Assembly (NCBI GenBank): GCA_030640275.1
Contig: DAOWJR010000067.1
Location: 1-36,752, forward strand
Length of the DNA stretch: 36,752 nt
Direction: 5' to 3'
Origin: Actinomycetes bacterium
GTDB lineage: Bacteria; Actinomycetota; Humimicrobiia; JAHJRV01
Shown here: piece after piece, positions 26,130-34,681 of the stretch
Layout: the number at the start of each line of letters is the position of its first letter
Numbering within the stretch: position 1 is the stretch's first letter
Position numbers and translations under genes: made by a program
The notes under the pieces: model-generated
Database searches by the model: none
What the model saw: the letters and a program-made list of their open reading frames with translations, nothing else
Told to the model about the DNA's origin: nothing

Positions 26130-26160
26130 TGAACAAGAAATAGTTATGTGATAATATAAT
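26130..26160 (+). promoter_or_regulatory. Candidate promoter of the 6S RNA gene
   Basis: TTTGAA/TTGAAC around 26128-26134 is followed by GATAAT (26150-26155) and TATAAT (26155-26160). Spacing is 16 to either -35 register for GATAAT and 20 for TATAAT, so the exact pairing is unclear. A start near 26165 would agree with the 5' arm of the 6S terminal helix at 26167. Confidence 0.45.
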
Positions 26161-26164
26161 CCAA

Positions 26165-26340
26165 GACCTACCTTGTGCGTAGTTTGTTGTCTATTTGAGC
26201 CAACAAATTGACATAGGGAGCTAAATCTTTGGCAATGGAATTGATGCCTCTCAGTGTGGAACAATGAAGTTGTCAAGAAGGCACCCACCTAGTAGAATAG
26301 GTTCAAAGATTGGTAAATTACGGCAAGGTGGGGTTATTTT
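26165..26340 (+). ncRNA. ssrS: 6S RNA
   Basis: A roughly 175-base RNA that binds sigma-70-type RNA polymerase as a promoter mimic. The ends form a long helix: CCTACCTTG (26167-26175) with CAAGGTGG (26324-26331), then CGTA (26178-26181) with TACG (26319-26322) and TTT with AAA. Inside is a 3' hairpin ACCTA-GTAGAA-TAGGT near 26287-26302 and a TTTGTTG/CAACAAA pair near the 5' side. The AAGGCACCCACCT segment resembles 6S sequences of Firmicutes. A run of eight T (26337-26344) ends it. Position right after aspS matches bsrA in B. subtilis. An 82-codon ORF that overlaps it is rejected. Confidence 0.8.
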
Positions 26341-26344
26341 TTTT
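26324..26344 (+). terminator. T-run terminator of the 6S RNA
   Basis: The 3' arm of the terminal helix (CAAGGTGGGG) is followed by TTATTTTTTTT, so the closing helix of 6S RNA with its T-run serves as the terminator. Confidence 0.6.
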
Positions 26345-26492
26345 AAATATGATTTTTTTACTCCACTGTTTAAAATCCATCTTAATTTTCCTAATAAGAA
26401 AAATAATTATGATATAATCAAAAAAAATTTATATAATTTAATTAATATATTTTCAAACTCAAAAACAATGAAATATTTTATGGAGGGTGAAT

Positions 26493-26855
26493 ATGACTTT
26501 TTCGAATTTTGAAATTGCAATTTTAATAGCTTTTGTAATATTTATTATTATTTCAATAATTTTAACAATAAAGATAGTTATCACACTAAAGTTATTAAGT
26601 AGAATGCTTACTGAATTGAGGAAAGAAATTACACCAAATTTAAGGAAATTAAGTACTATATTAGACAATGTAAATACAGAATTGGATGGTGTTGATAAAA
26701 TAATAAACACAATTTCTAATTTAGTAAATAGAGTTGATTCGACAACTAAATTTGGTCAAGAAATGATTATTTCTCCAATTTCTAAAGCGGCAGGAATTTT
26801 GGCAGGTATACAAAAAGCAGTATCAAAAATGAAAAGTGGAAAGAATAAAGAGTAA
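26493..26855 (+). CDS. DUF948-type single-span membrane protein
   Basis: A 120-residue protein with one N-terminal membrane segment (about 7-32) and a polar helical tail with regular heptad-like spacing, then a KMKSGKNKE end. It fits the DUF948 family, small membrane-anchored proteins of unknown function found in general-stress or cell-envelope settings. GGAGG at 26482-26486 is 6 bases from the ATG at 26493; a GTG at 26487 is in frame but touches the SD, so the ATG is preferred. An AI-2E family permease follows after about 55 bases. Confidence 0.7.
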   Translation: MTFSNFEIAILIAFVIFIIISIILTIKIVITLKLLSRMLTELRKEITPNLRKLSTILDNVNTELDGVDKIINTISNLVNRVDSTTKFGQEMIISPISKAAGILAGIQKAVSKMKSGKNKE

Positions 26856-26910
26856 AAATAAGATTTGTTAGATCTATTTTTTTTAGAATTTTAATTCATA
26901 AAATTATGTG

Positions 26911-27942
26911 ATGGAAAAATATAAAAAAATTGCTTTAATAATATGGGCTATAATAGGTGCTCTAATCATATTATTTTCTTTTTTTTACCTATTATTTCTA
27001 CTAAAACCAATTTTTACACCAATTTTAATAGCAATTGTTTTAACATATTTATTAAACCCAATAGTTAATTTTTTAGAAAAAAAAGTAGGTAGAATTAGTT
27101 CTATAATAATAGCTTTTATTGCCTTTCTTCTCTTTGTTATACTCTTTTTTACTTCTTTTATTCCCATGCTTGTTATCCAATTTAAAGATTTTGGACAAAA
27201 AGTTCCAGATTATCTAAATAGTATAGAAGCAGGTTTATTATCATATGAAAGATATTATCAAAGACTTATTAAGACTGAACAATTAAAGGAAGTGTTAGAT
27301 GCGATTACAAATGAATTAAAAAATTTTATAGTATTAACAGCTAAAAAAACACCAGAATTTACAAAGAATATTTTTAAGTTTCTTTTTGATTTCTTTGTTG
27401 CAATTCTTTGTTCATTTTATTTCTTAAAAGATAAAGAGAGACTAAAAGAAGGTTTATTTAGAATTATTCCTGATAAGTATTCTAATGAGCTTAGATTAAT
27501 ACTAAAAAAAGCAAGTAATTCTTTTTCAGTTTTTTTTAAGGGACAACTGGTTGTAGCAATAATTATTGCTATTCTATGTTCTATATTTCTTTTTATTTTT
27601 AAAATTGAATTCGCTCTTTTACTTGGACTCATTGTTGGATTTTTTAACATAATACCTTATATAGGCCCACTAATTGGAGCAATTCCCGCAGTTCTTGTAG
27701 CATTTTTTGATTCACCATGGAAAGCCTTAGTTATTATTATTGTCTTCATAATAATAAATTGGGTAGAGGATCTAGTAATCAGACCTCAAATTTTAGGACA
27801 TGGTCTTGGTCTTCACCCATTGGTTATTGTCTTTGCTTTAATTGTTGGTGGATTTCTTTTTGGTATGTTAGGACTAATTATAGCCATTCCCATAGCTGCG
27901 TTTATTCAGGAACTAATATACCATTATCTTTTAAAGCAATAA
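26911..27942 (+). CDS. AI-2E family transporter (UPF0118)
   Basis: A polytopic membrane protein, 343 residues from the ATG at 26911 (an in-frame GTG at 26908 is possible), with about seven or eight hydrophobic segments. The family signature is seen in LLGLIVGFFNIIPYIGPLIGAIP and the later VEDLVIRPQILGHGLGLHPL region; these strings are split here only for naming. Members have been linked to autoinducer-2 export (TqsA), Na+/H+ exchange or other small-molecule transport, so the substrate is not known. No clear SD is visible. It is in the usual place upstream of alaS in Clostridia-like genomes. Confidence 0.9.
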   Translation: MEKYKKIALIIWAIIGALIILFSFFYLLFLLKPIFTPILIAIVLTYLLNPIVNFLEKKVGRISSIIIAFIAFLLFVILFFTSFIPMLVIQFKDFGQKVPDYLNSIEAGLLSYERYYQRLIKTEQLKEVLDAITNELKNFIVLTAKKTPEFTKNIFKFLFDFFVAILCSFYFLKDKERLKEGLFRIIPDKYSNELRLILKKASNSFSVFFKGQLVVAIIIAILCSIFLFIFKIEFALLLGLIVGFFNIIPYIGPLIGAIPAVLVAFFDSPWKALVIIIVFIIINWVEDLVIRPQILGHGLGLHPLVIVFALIVGGFLFGMLGLIIAIPIAAFIQELIYHYLLKQ

Positions 27943-28057
27943 AGGGGTCAAATAAAGGTTCTATAATTAAAAAATGAGATATATTAGTTACCTTTTTATG
28001 ATATTAAAAAAGATGAATATTTATTATTTTTAAAAGTAGTAATATTAGAGGTATCAA

Positions 28058-29404
28058 TTGAAAAGTAAAGTTATTAGAGATAGATTTTTAAAATTCTTTA
28101 AAGATAAAAATCATTCAATAATTCAATCATCAAACTTGATACCAGTAGATGATCCTACTGTTTTATTAACAACTGCTGGTGTGCAACAGATCATGCCTTT
28201 CTTTTCGGGATTAAAAGAGCCTCCATCAAAAAGATTAGTATCCTGTCAGAAATGTTTCAGAACAACTGATATTGACAATGTGGGTTTAACTCCAAAACAT
28301 CTTACCTTTTTTGAGATGCTGGGAAATTTCTCAGTTGGTGATTATTTTAAGAAAAAAGCGATTTACTGGGCATGGGAATTTCTTACAGAGGAATTAAAAA
28401 TAGATTCAAATAAATTATGGGTAACAGTATTTGAGGGAGACGAGGAGATATCTGCAGACGATGAAGCGATTGCGATGTGGAAAGAAGTTGGAGTTAGCCC
28501 CGACAAGATTTATAAATTTGGAAAAGCTGATAATTTCTGGGGCCCGCCCGGGGAAAAGGGACCATGTGGTCCATGCAGTGAAATACATTTTGATAGAGGA
28601 GAACAATACGGATGTCAGAAAGATAAATGTGGACCTAATTGTGAACAATGTGACAGATTTATAGAAGTATGGAATTTGGTTTTTACACAATATAATTTTA
28701 ATGGAAAAAAATATGATCTTCTTCCTCAAAAAAATATAGATACCGGAATGGGTTTAGAGAGATTAATAGCTATTATGCAGAATGTAGAATCTGTTTTTGA
28801 TACTGATCTATATAATGAAATAATAAAAGAAATTGAAAGGTTATCAAATAAGAAATTTGGTATAAGTTCTGACCTCGATAGGTCATTTAGAATTACTGCT
28901 GATCATCTAAAGGGAGCAACTTTTTTAATTAGTGATGGAGTTTTTCCTTCAAATGAGGGAAGGGGTTATGTTTTAAGAAGAATTATAAGAAGAGCAATTA
29001 CTAATGGAAAGAGTTTGGGTATATATGATGAATTCATAACAAGTGTATCTGATGTAGTAATAAATACGATGAAGACCATTTATCCAGAACTTAAAAAAAA
29101 TAGAGAATATATACTTGATATATTAGAAACAGAGGAGAAAAAATTCTCAAATACCTTAAAACAGGGAATTGGGATTCTTGAGGACAACATCAAGCATTTA
29201 AAAAAAGAAAAAAAGTCTGTAATACCTGGCGAAGTTGCCTTTAAATTATACGATACATATGGTTTTCCCATTGATTTAACAAAGGATATAGCAAAAAAGC
29301 ATAACCTTAACATTGATTTAAAAGCATTCTCTACTTATTTAGAACAACAGAAACAGAGGGCACGTTCAGTTAGAGGTTTTTTGATAGAAACGAAGAAGCT
29401 TTAA
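28058..29404 (+). CDS. alaS: Alanyl-tRNA synthetase, N-terminal part (frame 0 product)
   Basis: The 448-residue frame-0 product holds the aminoacylation domain (motifs in RTTDIDNVG, LTFFEMLGNFSVGDYF, GPCGPCSEIHFDRG, DTGMGLERL) and the helical tRNA-recognition domain, and ends with SVRGFLIETKKL. After G440-F it should continue as FDRNEEAL in the -1 frame (see the site at 29377-29383); it instead reads a few foreign codons to TAA at 29402. In E. coli a comparable fragment (about 1-461) charges tRNA without the editing and C-Ala domains. TTG start with AGAGG 6 bases upstream. The rest of the protein is intact downstream. Confidence 0.9.
   Translation: MKSKVIRDRFLKFFKDKNHSIIQSSNLIPVDDPTVLLTTAGVQQIMPFFSGLKEPPSKRLVSCQKCFRTTDIDNVGLTPKHLTFFEMLGNFSVGDYFKKKAIYWAWEFLTEELKIDSNKLWVTVFEGDEEISADDEAIAMWKEVGVSPDKIYKFGKADNFWGPPGEKGPCGPCSEIHFDRGEQYGCQKDKCGPNCEQCDRFIEVWNLVFTQYNFNGKKYDLLPQKNIDTGMGLERLIAIMQNVESVFDTDLYNEIIKEIERLSNKKFGISSDLDRSFRITADHLKGATFLISDGVFPSNEGRGYVLRRIIRRAITNGKSLGIYDEFITSVSDVVINTMKTIYPELKKNREYILDILETEEKKFSNTLKQGIGILEDNIKHLKKEKKSVIPGEVAFKLYDTYGFPIDLTKDIAKKHNLNIDLKAFSTYLEQQKQRARSVRGFLIETKKL
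29377..29383 (+). other. In-phase -1 slippery heptamer (T TTT TTG) in alaS
   Basis: Frame 0 reads GGT TTT TTG, so the run forms X XXY YYZ with X = Y = T and Z = G, the correct phase for a tandem -1 slip. After the slip, GAT at 29383 continues the AlaRS sequence without a stop to 30714. AGAGGG at 29355-29360 could act as an upstream SD-like stimulator; no strong downstream stem is obvious. A missing base in a 6-T run (real or sequencing error) explains it equally well. Confidence 0.55.
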
Positions 29405-30714
29405 AAATATATTCACCTATTATAAAAAGAGTAAAGAGTAAATTTGTTGGGTATGAAAAAGATTTTGTTAAAACTGATGTAGTGGGGATAATATCTAACG
29501 GTGTTGAAGTGCAAAAAGTATCTAAAGGTGATAAAGCGGAGATTATAATAAGTGAAACTCCATTTTATGCTAAAAAGGGTGGTCAAGTTGGTGATATTGG
29601 TCATATAGTATCAGAAACTGGAGAATTTGGTGTAGATAATACATTTCCCATTGATGATATCTTAAATTCACATCAAGGAAAAGTAATTGATGGAGAAATA
29701 AAAATAGGGCAAATAGTTGAAGCTAAAATTGATATTAAAAATAGAATTTCAATATCTAAAAATCACACAGCTACTCACTTACTTCATTGGGCTCTCAGAA
29801 CAGTATTAGGTGATCATGTGAACCAATCTGGCTCTTTAGTAGAAGCAGGAAGATTAAGATTTGATTTTACACATCACCTATCACTATCAAATGAGCAGAG
29901 GGAAAAAGTGGAGAATTTAGTGAACAAGATGATATTTGCCAATAACGACGTAAGAGCATATATAACAACACTGGATTATGCCAAAGAAATAGGCGCTATT
30001 ATGATATTTGGGGAAAAATATGGTGATTTTGTAAGAGTTCTTGAAATAGGTGATTTTTCTAGAGAACTCTGTGGAGGGACACATATTGCAAAAACTGGCT
30101 CCATTGGTCTATTTAAAATAATAAGTGAGGGTTCTATAGGATCAAATTTGAGGAGAATAGAAGCAATTACTGGCAGAGAAGTAATTAAATATATAAGTAA
30201 ACAAGATAAAATTATTTCTTCTCTTTCAGAATTATTATCGGTCGAGAAATCGGATATTATAGAAAAAATAAAAAAACTTATTGATGACTTAAAGAAAAAA
30301 GAATCCGAATTGGAAAAGATCAGAAAAAAAACGATCTCATCTGAGCTTGAAGTTATTCTAAATAAATATGAAGAAAAGAATGAAATAAAGATTTTCTCCG
30401 GTCTTTTAAAATTTAGAAATATTAAAGATTTACAATCGATGGTAAGAACTATACAAGGAAAATTTAAAGATAGTTTTGTAGTACTTGGATCAAATTTAAA
30501 AAATAAAGCCATTTTAGTAACATCTGCTTCAGGAAAGGCATTGGAAATTGGTATAGATTGTAATGAAATAGCGAATGCTATTTCTAAATATATTGATGGT
30601 GGAGGTGGTGGAAAGAAAGAATTTGCTCAGGTGGGTGGAAAAAATACAAAAGGAACAAAATTAGCTATTGATGAAGCAATCAAAATAGTAAAAGATTTGG
30701 GCAAACTTTCTTAA
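29380..30714 (+). CDS. alaS: Alanyl-tRNA synthetase, C-terminal part (-1 frame)
   Basis: The -1 frame continues from the T-run with FDRNEEALKIYS, the linker FVGYEK, and then TPFYAKKGGQVGD, which is the conserved TPFYAESGGQ of AlaRS. The editing domain has HTATH (zinc/editing motif), ELCGGTH with the third and fourth ligands, and the C-Ala domain ends with GGGGGKKEFAQVGG. Joined to the N-terminal part, the protein would be about 885 residues, normal for AlaRS. No independent start with a good SD is seen; an internal ATG at 29482 would lose part of the linker. The frame is intact over 1.3 kb, so selection appears to have kept it. Confidence 0.9.
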   Translation, partial: FDRNEEALKIYSPIIKRVKSKFVGYEKDFVKTDVVGIISNGVEVQKVSKGDKAEIIISETPFYAKKGGQVGDIGHIVSETGEFGVDNTFPIDDILNSHQGKVIDGEIKIGQIVEAKIDIKNRISISKNHTATHLLHWALRTVLGDHVNQSGSLVEAGRLRFDFTHHLSLSNEQREKVENLVNKMIFANNDVRAYITTLDYAKEIGAIMIFGEKYGDFVRVLEIGDFSRELCGGTHIAKTGSIGLFKIISEGSIGSNLRRIEAITGREVIKYISKQDKIISSLSELLSVEKSDIIEKIKKLIDDLKKKESELEKIRKKTISSELEVILNKYEEKNEIKIFSGLLKFRNIKDLQSMVRTIQGKFKDSFVVLGSNLKNKAILVTSASGKALEIGIDCNEIANAISKYIDGGGGGKKEFAQVGGKNTKGTKLAIDEAIKIVKDLGKLS

Positions 30715-30724
30715 CTAAGATGTA

Positions 30725-30772
30725 GGGCAAGGCTTTAGCCTTGTTTAATAATGCAACCCTGAAGGGTTGCCC
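30725..30772. repeat. Double-hairpin repeat between alaS and ruvX
   Basis: CAAGGC-TTTA-GCCTTG (30728-30743) and GCAACCC-TGAA-GGGTTGC (30753-30770) are two perfect hairpins, and the outer GGGCAA (30725-30730) also pairs with TTGCCC (30767-30772), allowing a single larger fold. It is GC-rich in an AT-rich gap and has the look of a dispersed REP/MITE-like element. No T-run follows, so it is not a typical terminator. Confidence 0.65.
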
Positions 30773-30804
30773 AGCTCTCTATTTAACTTCCTTAAAAATC
30801 AGAT

Positions 30805-31245
30805 ATGAAAAAGATGGGTTTAGATTGGGGTGAAAAAAGAATAGGTATCGCAATATCAGATGAATTATTATCTTTTGCTCATCCCTTAGAAATAATAGAA
30901 AATTCTTCCAAAACAAAAGCTATTTTAAAGAATATTATTCAGAAAGAAAATATTGATGAAGTGGTTGTCGGTTTACCTATCACTTTGAGAGGTGAAATGG
31001 GTAAACAAGCAATAAAAATTAAAGAACAGGTTGAAGAAACTTTTAAAGATATGAAAGATATAAAGGTAAAGTTAAAATTCTGGGATGAGAGGATGTCAAC
31101 CAAACATGCAAATAGATTATTAAAAGAGGTAAGACTTAGAATTAAGGATAGAAGAAAGATTAAAAAAATGGATGATAAAATAGCAGCAAGCCTAATTCTT
31201 CAAAGTTATTTAAATTATCTAAAAAGAGAAAATGAAGGAATTTAA
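30805..31245 (+). CDS. ruvX: Putative pre-16S rRNA nuclease RuvX (YqgF)
   Basis: A 146-residue RNase H-fold protein of the YqgF/RuvX family, which trims the 5' end of pre-16S rRNA and has been tested as a junction resolvase. It shows D7 in GLDWGEKRIG, VVGLPITLRG, the DERMST motif and the distal acid in MDDKIAASLIL. Start at ATG 30805, with another ATG 3 codons on (30814). Its 3' end overlaps the mltG start by 14 bases, so the two are coupled. alaS-ruvX-mltG is the same order as alaS-yrrK-yrrL in B. subtilis, apart from yrzL. Confidence 0.93.
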   Translation: MKKMGLDWGEKRIGIAISDELLSFAHPLEIIENSSKTKAILKNIIQKENIDEVVVGLPITLRGEMGKQAIKIKEQVEETFKDMKDIKVKLKFWDERMSTKHANRLLKEVRLRIKDRRKIKKMDDKIAASLILQSYLNYLKRENEGI

Positions 31246-32251
31246 AAAATTTATTTTAGCAGTATTTATAATAATTCTAATTTTATTAGTATTTTTAGAG
31301 TCTTATATTCTAAAAATTTTTTATGAAGTTCTATTTAAATCTTATAGTGCTTCAGGAAAAGTAGAGATTGCTATACCAGAGGGTACATCTACAATAGAAG
31401 TGTTGCAAATTTTGGAAGAGAACAAAGTAATAAAAAATCCATGGCTTTTTAGATTATACATTAAAAGTAGAAGACAGGATAAAGAAATAAAATCTGGTGA
31501 ATATGAATTTGATATTAACTCTTCATATGCTGTAGTTCTTGATAAATTAATTCAGGGACCTCCCCAGCCAGAAACATTTACACTGGTAATCCCAGAAGGC
31601 TTTACTTTAGAGCAAATTGCTAATAGAGTTGAGGAAATGTCACTCATTTCTAAGAGAAACTTTATATGCGAAGCAATACCAGAAGAGTTCAATTATAATT
31701 TCTTAGAAGATGCTGAAAGCTTAGAAGGATTTTTATTTCCAAAGACATATACATTTTTAAAGGAAACATCTGCTCATAATTTAATAGATGTATTATTAAA
31801 ACAGTTTGAAACAGAGACTAAAGATTTAGATTTTAGTTTAGCCAAGCAGAATGATATAAACATTAAAGACATAATAACTATTGCTTCATTAATTGAGAGG
31901 GAAGTATATATCGCTGAGGAGCGGGAGTTGGTTTCAGCTGTTATACATAATAGGCTTGAAACAGACATGCCACTTGCAATAGATGCGACATTAAGATATG
32001 CTCTTTCAAAATGGGATGATGAACTAACCATATCTGATTTAGACACTGATTCTCCATATAATACCAGGATATATAAGGGACTTCCTCCAACACCAATCTG
32101 TAATCCCGGGATAGAATCAATAAAGGCAGCGCTTAATCCTGCGGATGTAGACTATCTATATTTTGTGGTTGATGATCTAGATTCACATAGCCATTTTTTC
32201 ACTAATTCTGAAACTGAATTTTATAATTTCTTAAATAGTTTAGAAAGGTAA
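31232..32251 (+). CDS. mltG: Endolytic peptidoglycan transglycosylase MltG
   Basis: A membrane-anchored endolytic murein transglycosylase thought to release nascent glycan strands and set their length. It has a single N-terminal membrane segment (about 8-30), a LysM-like subdomain (about 43-110) and the YceG catalytic domain with E222 in ASLIERE, MPLAIDATLRYAL, and the SPYNTRIYKGLPPTPICNPG signature. Length of 339 is normal. It begins inside ruvX and is followed after one base by yqeG. Confidence 0.95.
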   Translation: MKEFKKFILAVFIIILILLVFLESYILKIFYEVLFKSYSASGKVEIAIPEGTSTIEVLQILEENKVIKNPWLFRLYIKSRRQDKEIKSGEYEFDINSSYAVVLDKLIQGPPQPETFTLVIPEGFTLEQIANRVEEMSLISKRNFICEAIPEEFNYNFLEDAESLEGFLFPKTYTFLKETSAHNLIDVLLKQFETETKDLDFSLAKQNDINIKDIITIASLIEREVYIAEERELVSAVIHNRLETDMPLAIDATLRYALSKWDDELTISDLDTDSPYNTRIYKGLPPTPICNPGIESIKAALNPADVDYLYFVVDDLDSHSHFFTNSETEFYNFLNSLER

Positions 32252-32252
32252 T

Positions 32253-32771
32253 ATGAAAAAGTCTAAATTATGCCCTCATCTTTATTATTCCTCAATATAT
32301 ACTATAGATTTAGACAAGATAAAATCATTAGAAATAAAAGGATTAATCATTGATTTAGATAATACAATACTACCTCATCATCACTTTATAGTTTCAGAAG
32401 AGCTTAAATCCTGGTTTAAAAATCTAATAGAAAGAGGATTTAAAGTATGTGTTATTTCAAACAACTCTGTTAACAAAGTGAAAAAAATAGCGGATAAACT
32501 TCAGGTACCATTTATATTTAATGCTGTTAAACCCCTTCCACGGTCTTTCAGGAAAGCAACTAAAATTTTAAGCTTAGATAAAAAGTATATTGCAATTGTT
32601 GGAGACCAGATGTTTACAGATATTTTGGGTGGAAACTGGTTTGGAATATTTACGATTTTAGTAAAGCCAATGAATCCTTATGAACATTGGTGGACAAGAA
32701 AATTAAGAATATTACAAAAAAATCTTTTAAACAGATTTATATCTAAAGGAGAATTAAAATATCTATATTAA
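32253..32771 (+). CDS. yqeG: HAD-superfamily phosphatase, YqeG family
   Basis: A 172-residue HAD-type (IIIA) phosphatase with the nucleophile motif DLDNT (34-38), motif II VISNNS, a Lys in KPLPRSFRKA and motif III VGDQMFTDILGG. Its C-terminal WWTRKLRIL is typical of YqeG. The substrate is not established; relatives act on phosphatidylglycerophosphate in some lineages, and this is only an inference. It starts one base after mltG. Confidence 0.9.
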   Translation: MKKSKLCPHLYYSSIYTIDLDKIKSLEIKGLIIDLDNTILPHHHFIVSEELKSWFKNLIERGFKVCVISNNSVNKVKKIADKLQVPFIFNAVKPLPRSFRKATKILSLDKKYIAIVGDQMFTDILGGNWFGIFTILVKPMNPYEHWWTRKLRILQKNLLNRFISKGELKYLY

Positions 32772-32878
32772 AATAATTTTAATTAATAATAATATAATTT
32801 GAAATTTTAACAATTTTGTTTTTTTTATTAATTATTATTTAACAGGTATTTTGATTATATTTATATATTTTGGTTAAA

Positions 32879-33157
32879 ATGGCTGATAAGTATGTGCACA
32901 TTAAAGTAAAAGGTTATGTACACGGAGTTGGATTTAGATTCTATGCTATTAGATATGCGGATAAGTTAAATATTAATGGTACTGTTAGAAATAAATATGA
33001 TGGCAGTGTGGAAATATATGCTGAAGGAAAAGAGGAAGATATAAATAAATTTATCGAGGTAATTAAAAAAGGACCAAGATCAGCTGTAATCAGAGAAGTC
33101 ATAATTGATGAATATAAAAAATCAAGAGGTTATAATACATTTGATATTATTTTTTAA
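32879..33157 (+). CDS. acyP: Acylphosphatase
   Basis: A small acylphosphatase of 92 residues that hydrolyses carboxyl-phosphate bonds such as acetyl-phosphate or 1,3-bisphosphoglycerate. It has the VHGVGFR loop with catalytic R20, and N38 in TVRNKYDGSVEI. An ATG at 32879 is preferred to an in-frame TTG at 32870 because it gives the usual length, although neither has a clear SD. queT follows after 9 bases. Confidence 0.93.
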   Translation: MADKYVHIKVKGYVHGVGFRFYAIRYADKLNINGTVRNKYDGSVEIYAEGKEEDINKFIEVIKKGPRSAVIREVIIDEYKKSRGYNTFDIIF

Positions 33158-33166
33158 TTAGAATTT

Positions 33167-33703
33167 ATGTTTTTCAAGAAAGCTAATAATAAAAGAGATA
33201 AAAATAAGAAAGATGATAGCTTTAAGTTACCTCTTTCTGCAAAAGATGCAGCATTAGCATCAATAGTTGGAGCCATATATGCAGTTCTTACAATGGGTTT
33301 TGCTCCGATTAGCTTTGGACCTATTCAATTTAGAATAGCTGAGATCTTAACAGTACTTCCATTTCTAAGGGCATCTACAGCCTGGGGATTATTTGCTGGT
33401 TGCCTGGTAGCAAATATAATAGGTGGATTGGGACCATGGGATATAATTTTAGGTAGTCTTTGCACTTTAATTGCTGCATATCTAACTTCAAAAATGCCTA
33501 ATATCTGGCTTGCCCCATTACCTCCAATTGTAGTAAATGCTTTTGGTGTAAGTTCTTATTTACACTTAATTTTTGGATTACCTTATTTTCTTAATGTTTT
33601 ATACATTGGAATTTCTGAAACCATTATTTGTTATGTTTTAGGTATTCCTTTGCTTTATTTTCTTAAAAAACAAAATTTCTTAGAAGAATACATCTTTAAG
33701 TAA
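33167..33703 (+). CDS. queT: QueT-type ECF substrate-binding (S) component
   Basis: A membrane protein of 178 residues with a charged N-terminal tail (1-22) and about six hydrophobic segments. It has the QueT family stretches APISFGPIQFRIAEILTVLP and LPPIVVNAFGV. QueT proteins are S components of energy-coupling factor transporters predicted to import a queuosine precursor (preQ1 or preQ0). The gene is followed by ecfT and two ecfA genes on the same strand, although 138 bases separate it from ecfT, so it may share this module or a common one. queA and tgt in the same window make the prediction reasonable. Confidence 0.88.
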   Translation: MFFKKANNKRDKNKKDDSFKLPLSAKDAALASIVGAIYAVLTMGFAPISFGPIQFRIAEILTVLPFLRASTAWGLFAGCLVANIIGGLGPWDIILGSLCTLIAAYLTSKMPNIWLAPLPPIVVNAFGVSSYLHLIFGLPYFLNVLYIGISETIICYVLGIPLLYFLKKQNFLEEYIFK

Positions 33704-33841
33704 TAATAGAATTTGTAATGGTAATTATGCGAGTTTAAAACCATATCTATTAAAAATATATATTGTATTGTTTGTAATGCTTTTTAGAATTTATTTATTA
33801 AGTTTTATCCTCTTGAATTATAGTGATTTAAAGTTATATAC

Positions 33842-34624
33842 ATGAAATATAGAACACTTTTTATTTCTAAGGATAGCCCAATTCATAGATTAAACCCACT
33901 AACTAAATTAACTGTTTTAGGCTTTATTATAGTCTCTCTGTATACTATAAATTGGATTCATTTTCCAATACTTCTTTTTTTTATAATAATTTTCCCTATT
34001 GCCTTTTTGGGAAGAGTTTTTAAAGAATTTTTTAAAATAATTTTAAAAGTTGGACTACCTTTAATTTTATTTGTATTTATATTTCAAATCATTTTTTTTA
34101 CAGGTGGAGAAAAAGTTATATGGGAATTTTCAGTTGTAAAAATAAAATTAGAAGCAATAATGTTTTCATATTTATTAGGAAGTAGAATATTGGTAATAAT
34201 TTCTTCTTTTTTAATATTTCTTCTCACCACAAATCCAGGACACATTATGAACTCTTTAATTTCGATAGGGTTTCCACGAACAATATCCTATGTTATTTTA
34301 TCTACTTTGAATATATTTCCTTATATACAATCAAAAGCAAATTCTATATTGGATGCTCAGAAATCAAGAGGTTTAGAGGTAGAGGGTAATATTTTTATAA
34401 AAATTAAATCTTTAATTCCGTTAATAACTCCATTACTTTTTAGTTCAATTTCAGAGGTTGAACAAAGAGCTTTAGCTCTTGAGGTAAGAGCCTTTAGCTC
34501 ACCGTATCCAAAAACATCAATTTTGAAAATAAAAGACTCATTGCCACAAAAAATTTTTAGAATAACAACTTTACTACTTTGTTTAATATTAATTATCTAT
34601 AAATTTTATTTAGTAATTTTTTAA
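33842..34624 (+). CDS. ecfT: ECF transporter transmembrane (T) component EcfT
   Basis: The scaffold membrane protein linking the S component to the two ATPases. At 260 residues it has hydrophobic segments (about 27-65, 70-90, 105-125, 240-258) and the coupling-helix motifs QKSRGLE and EVRAFSS, which match the two A-R-G-type motifs of EcfT/CbiQ. It is followed by two ATPase genes. Confidence 0.92.
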   Translation: MKYRTLFISKDSPIHRLNPLTKLTVLGFIIVSLYTINWIHFPILLFFIIIFPIAFLGRVFKEFFKIILKVGLPLILFVFIFQIIFFTGGEKVIWEFSVVKIKLEAIMFSYLLGSRILVIISSFLIFLLTTNPGHIMNSLISIGFPRTISYVILSTLNIFPYIQSKANSILDAQKSRGLEVEGNIFIKIKSLIPLITPLLFSSISEVEQRALALEVRAFSSPYPKTSILKIKDSLPQKIFRITTLLLCLILIIYKFYLVIF

Positions 34625-34681
34625 ATTTACAAATAGTGGTTTTAATATTTTTTTAATATTAATACTTTATAGAGAAATTTT

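Noticed and set aside
26264..26512. An 82-codon + strand ORF starting inside the 6S RNA.
   Set aside because: It spans the 3' half of the structured RNA, its T-run terminator and AT-rich spacer, has no SD and reads as low-complexity Asn/Lys/Phe; it overlaps the start of the DUF948 gene.
27943..28057. Possible T-box riboswitch or terminator before alaS.
   Set aside because: No T-box core sequence is visible; AAAGGT/ACCTTT could pair but only across a loop of about 30 bases, too weak to call.
29976..30512. A 178-codon - strand ORF opposite alaS.
   Set aside because: Antisense to the conserved editing and C-terminal domain; composition is Phe/Ser/Ile-rich as expected for a shadow.
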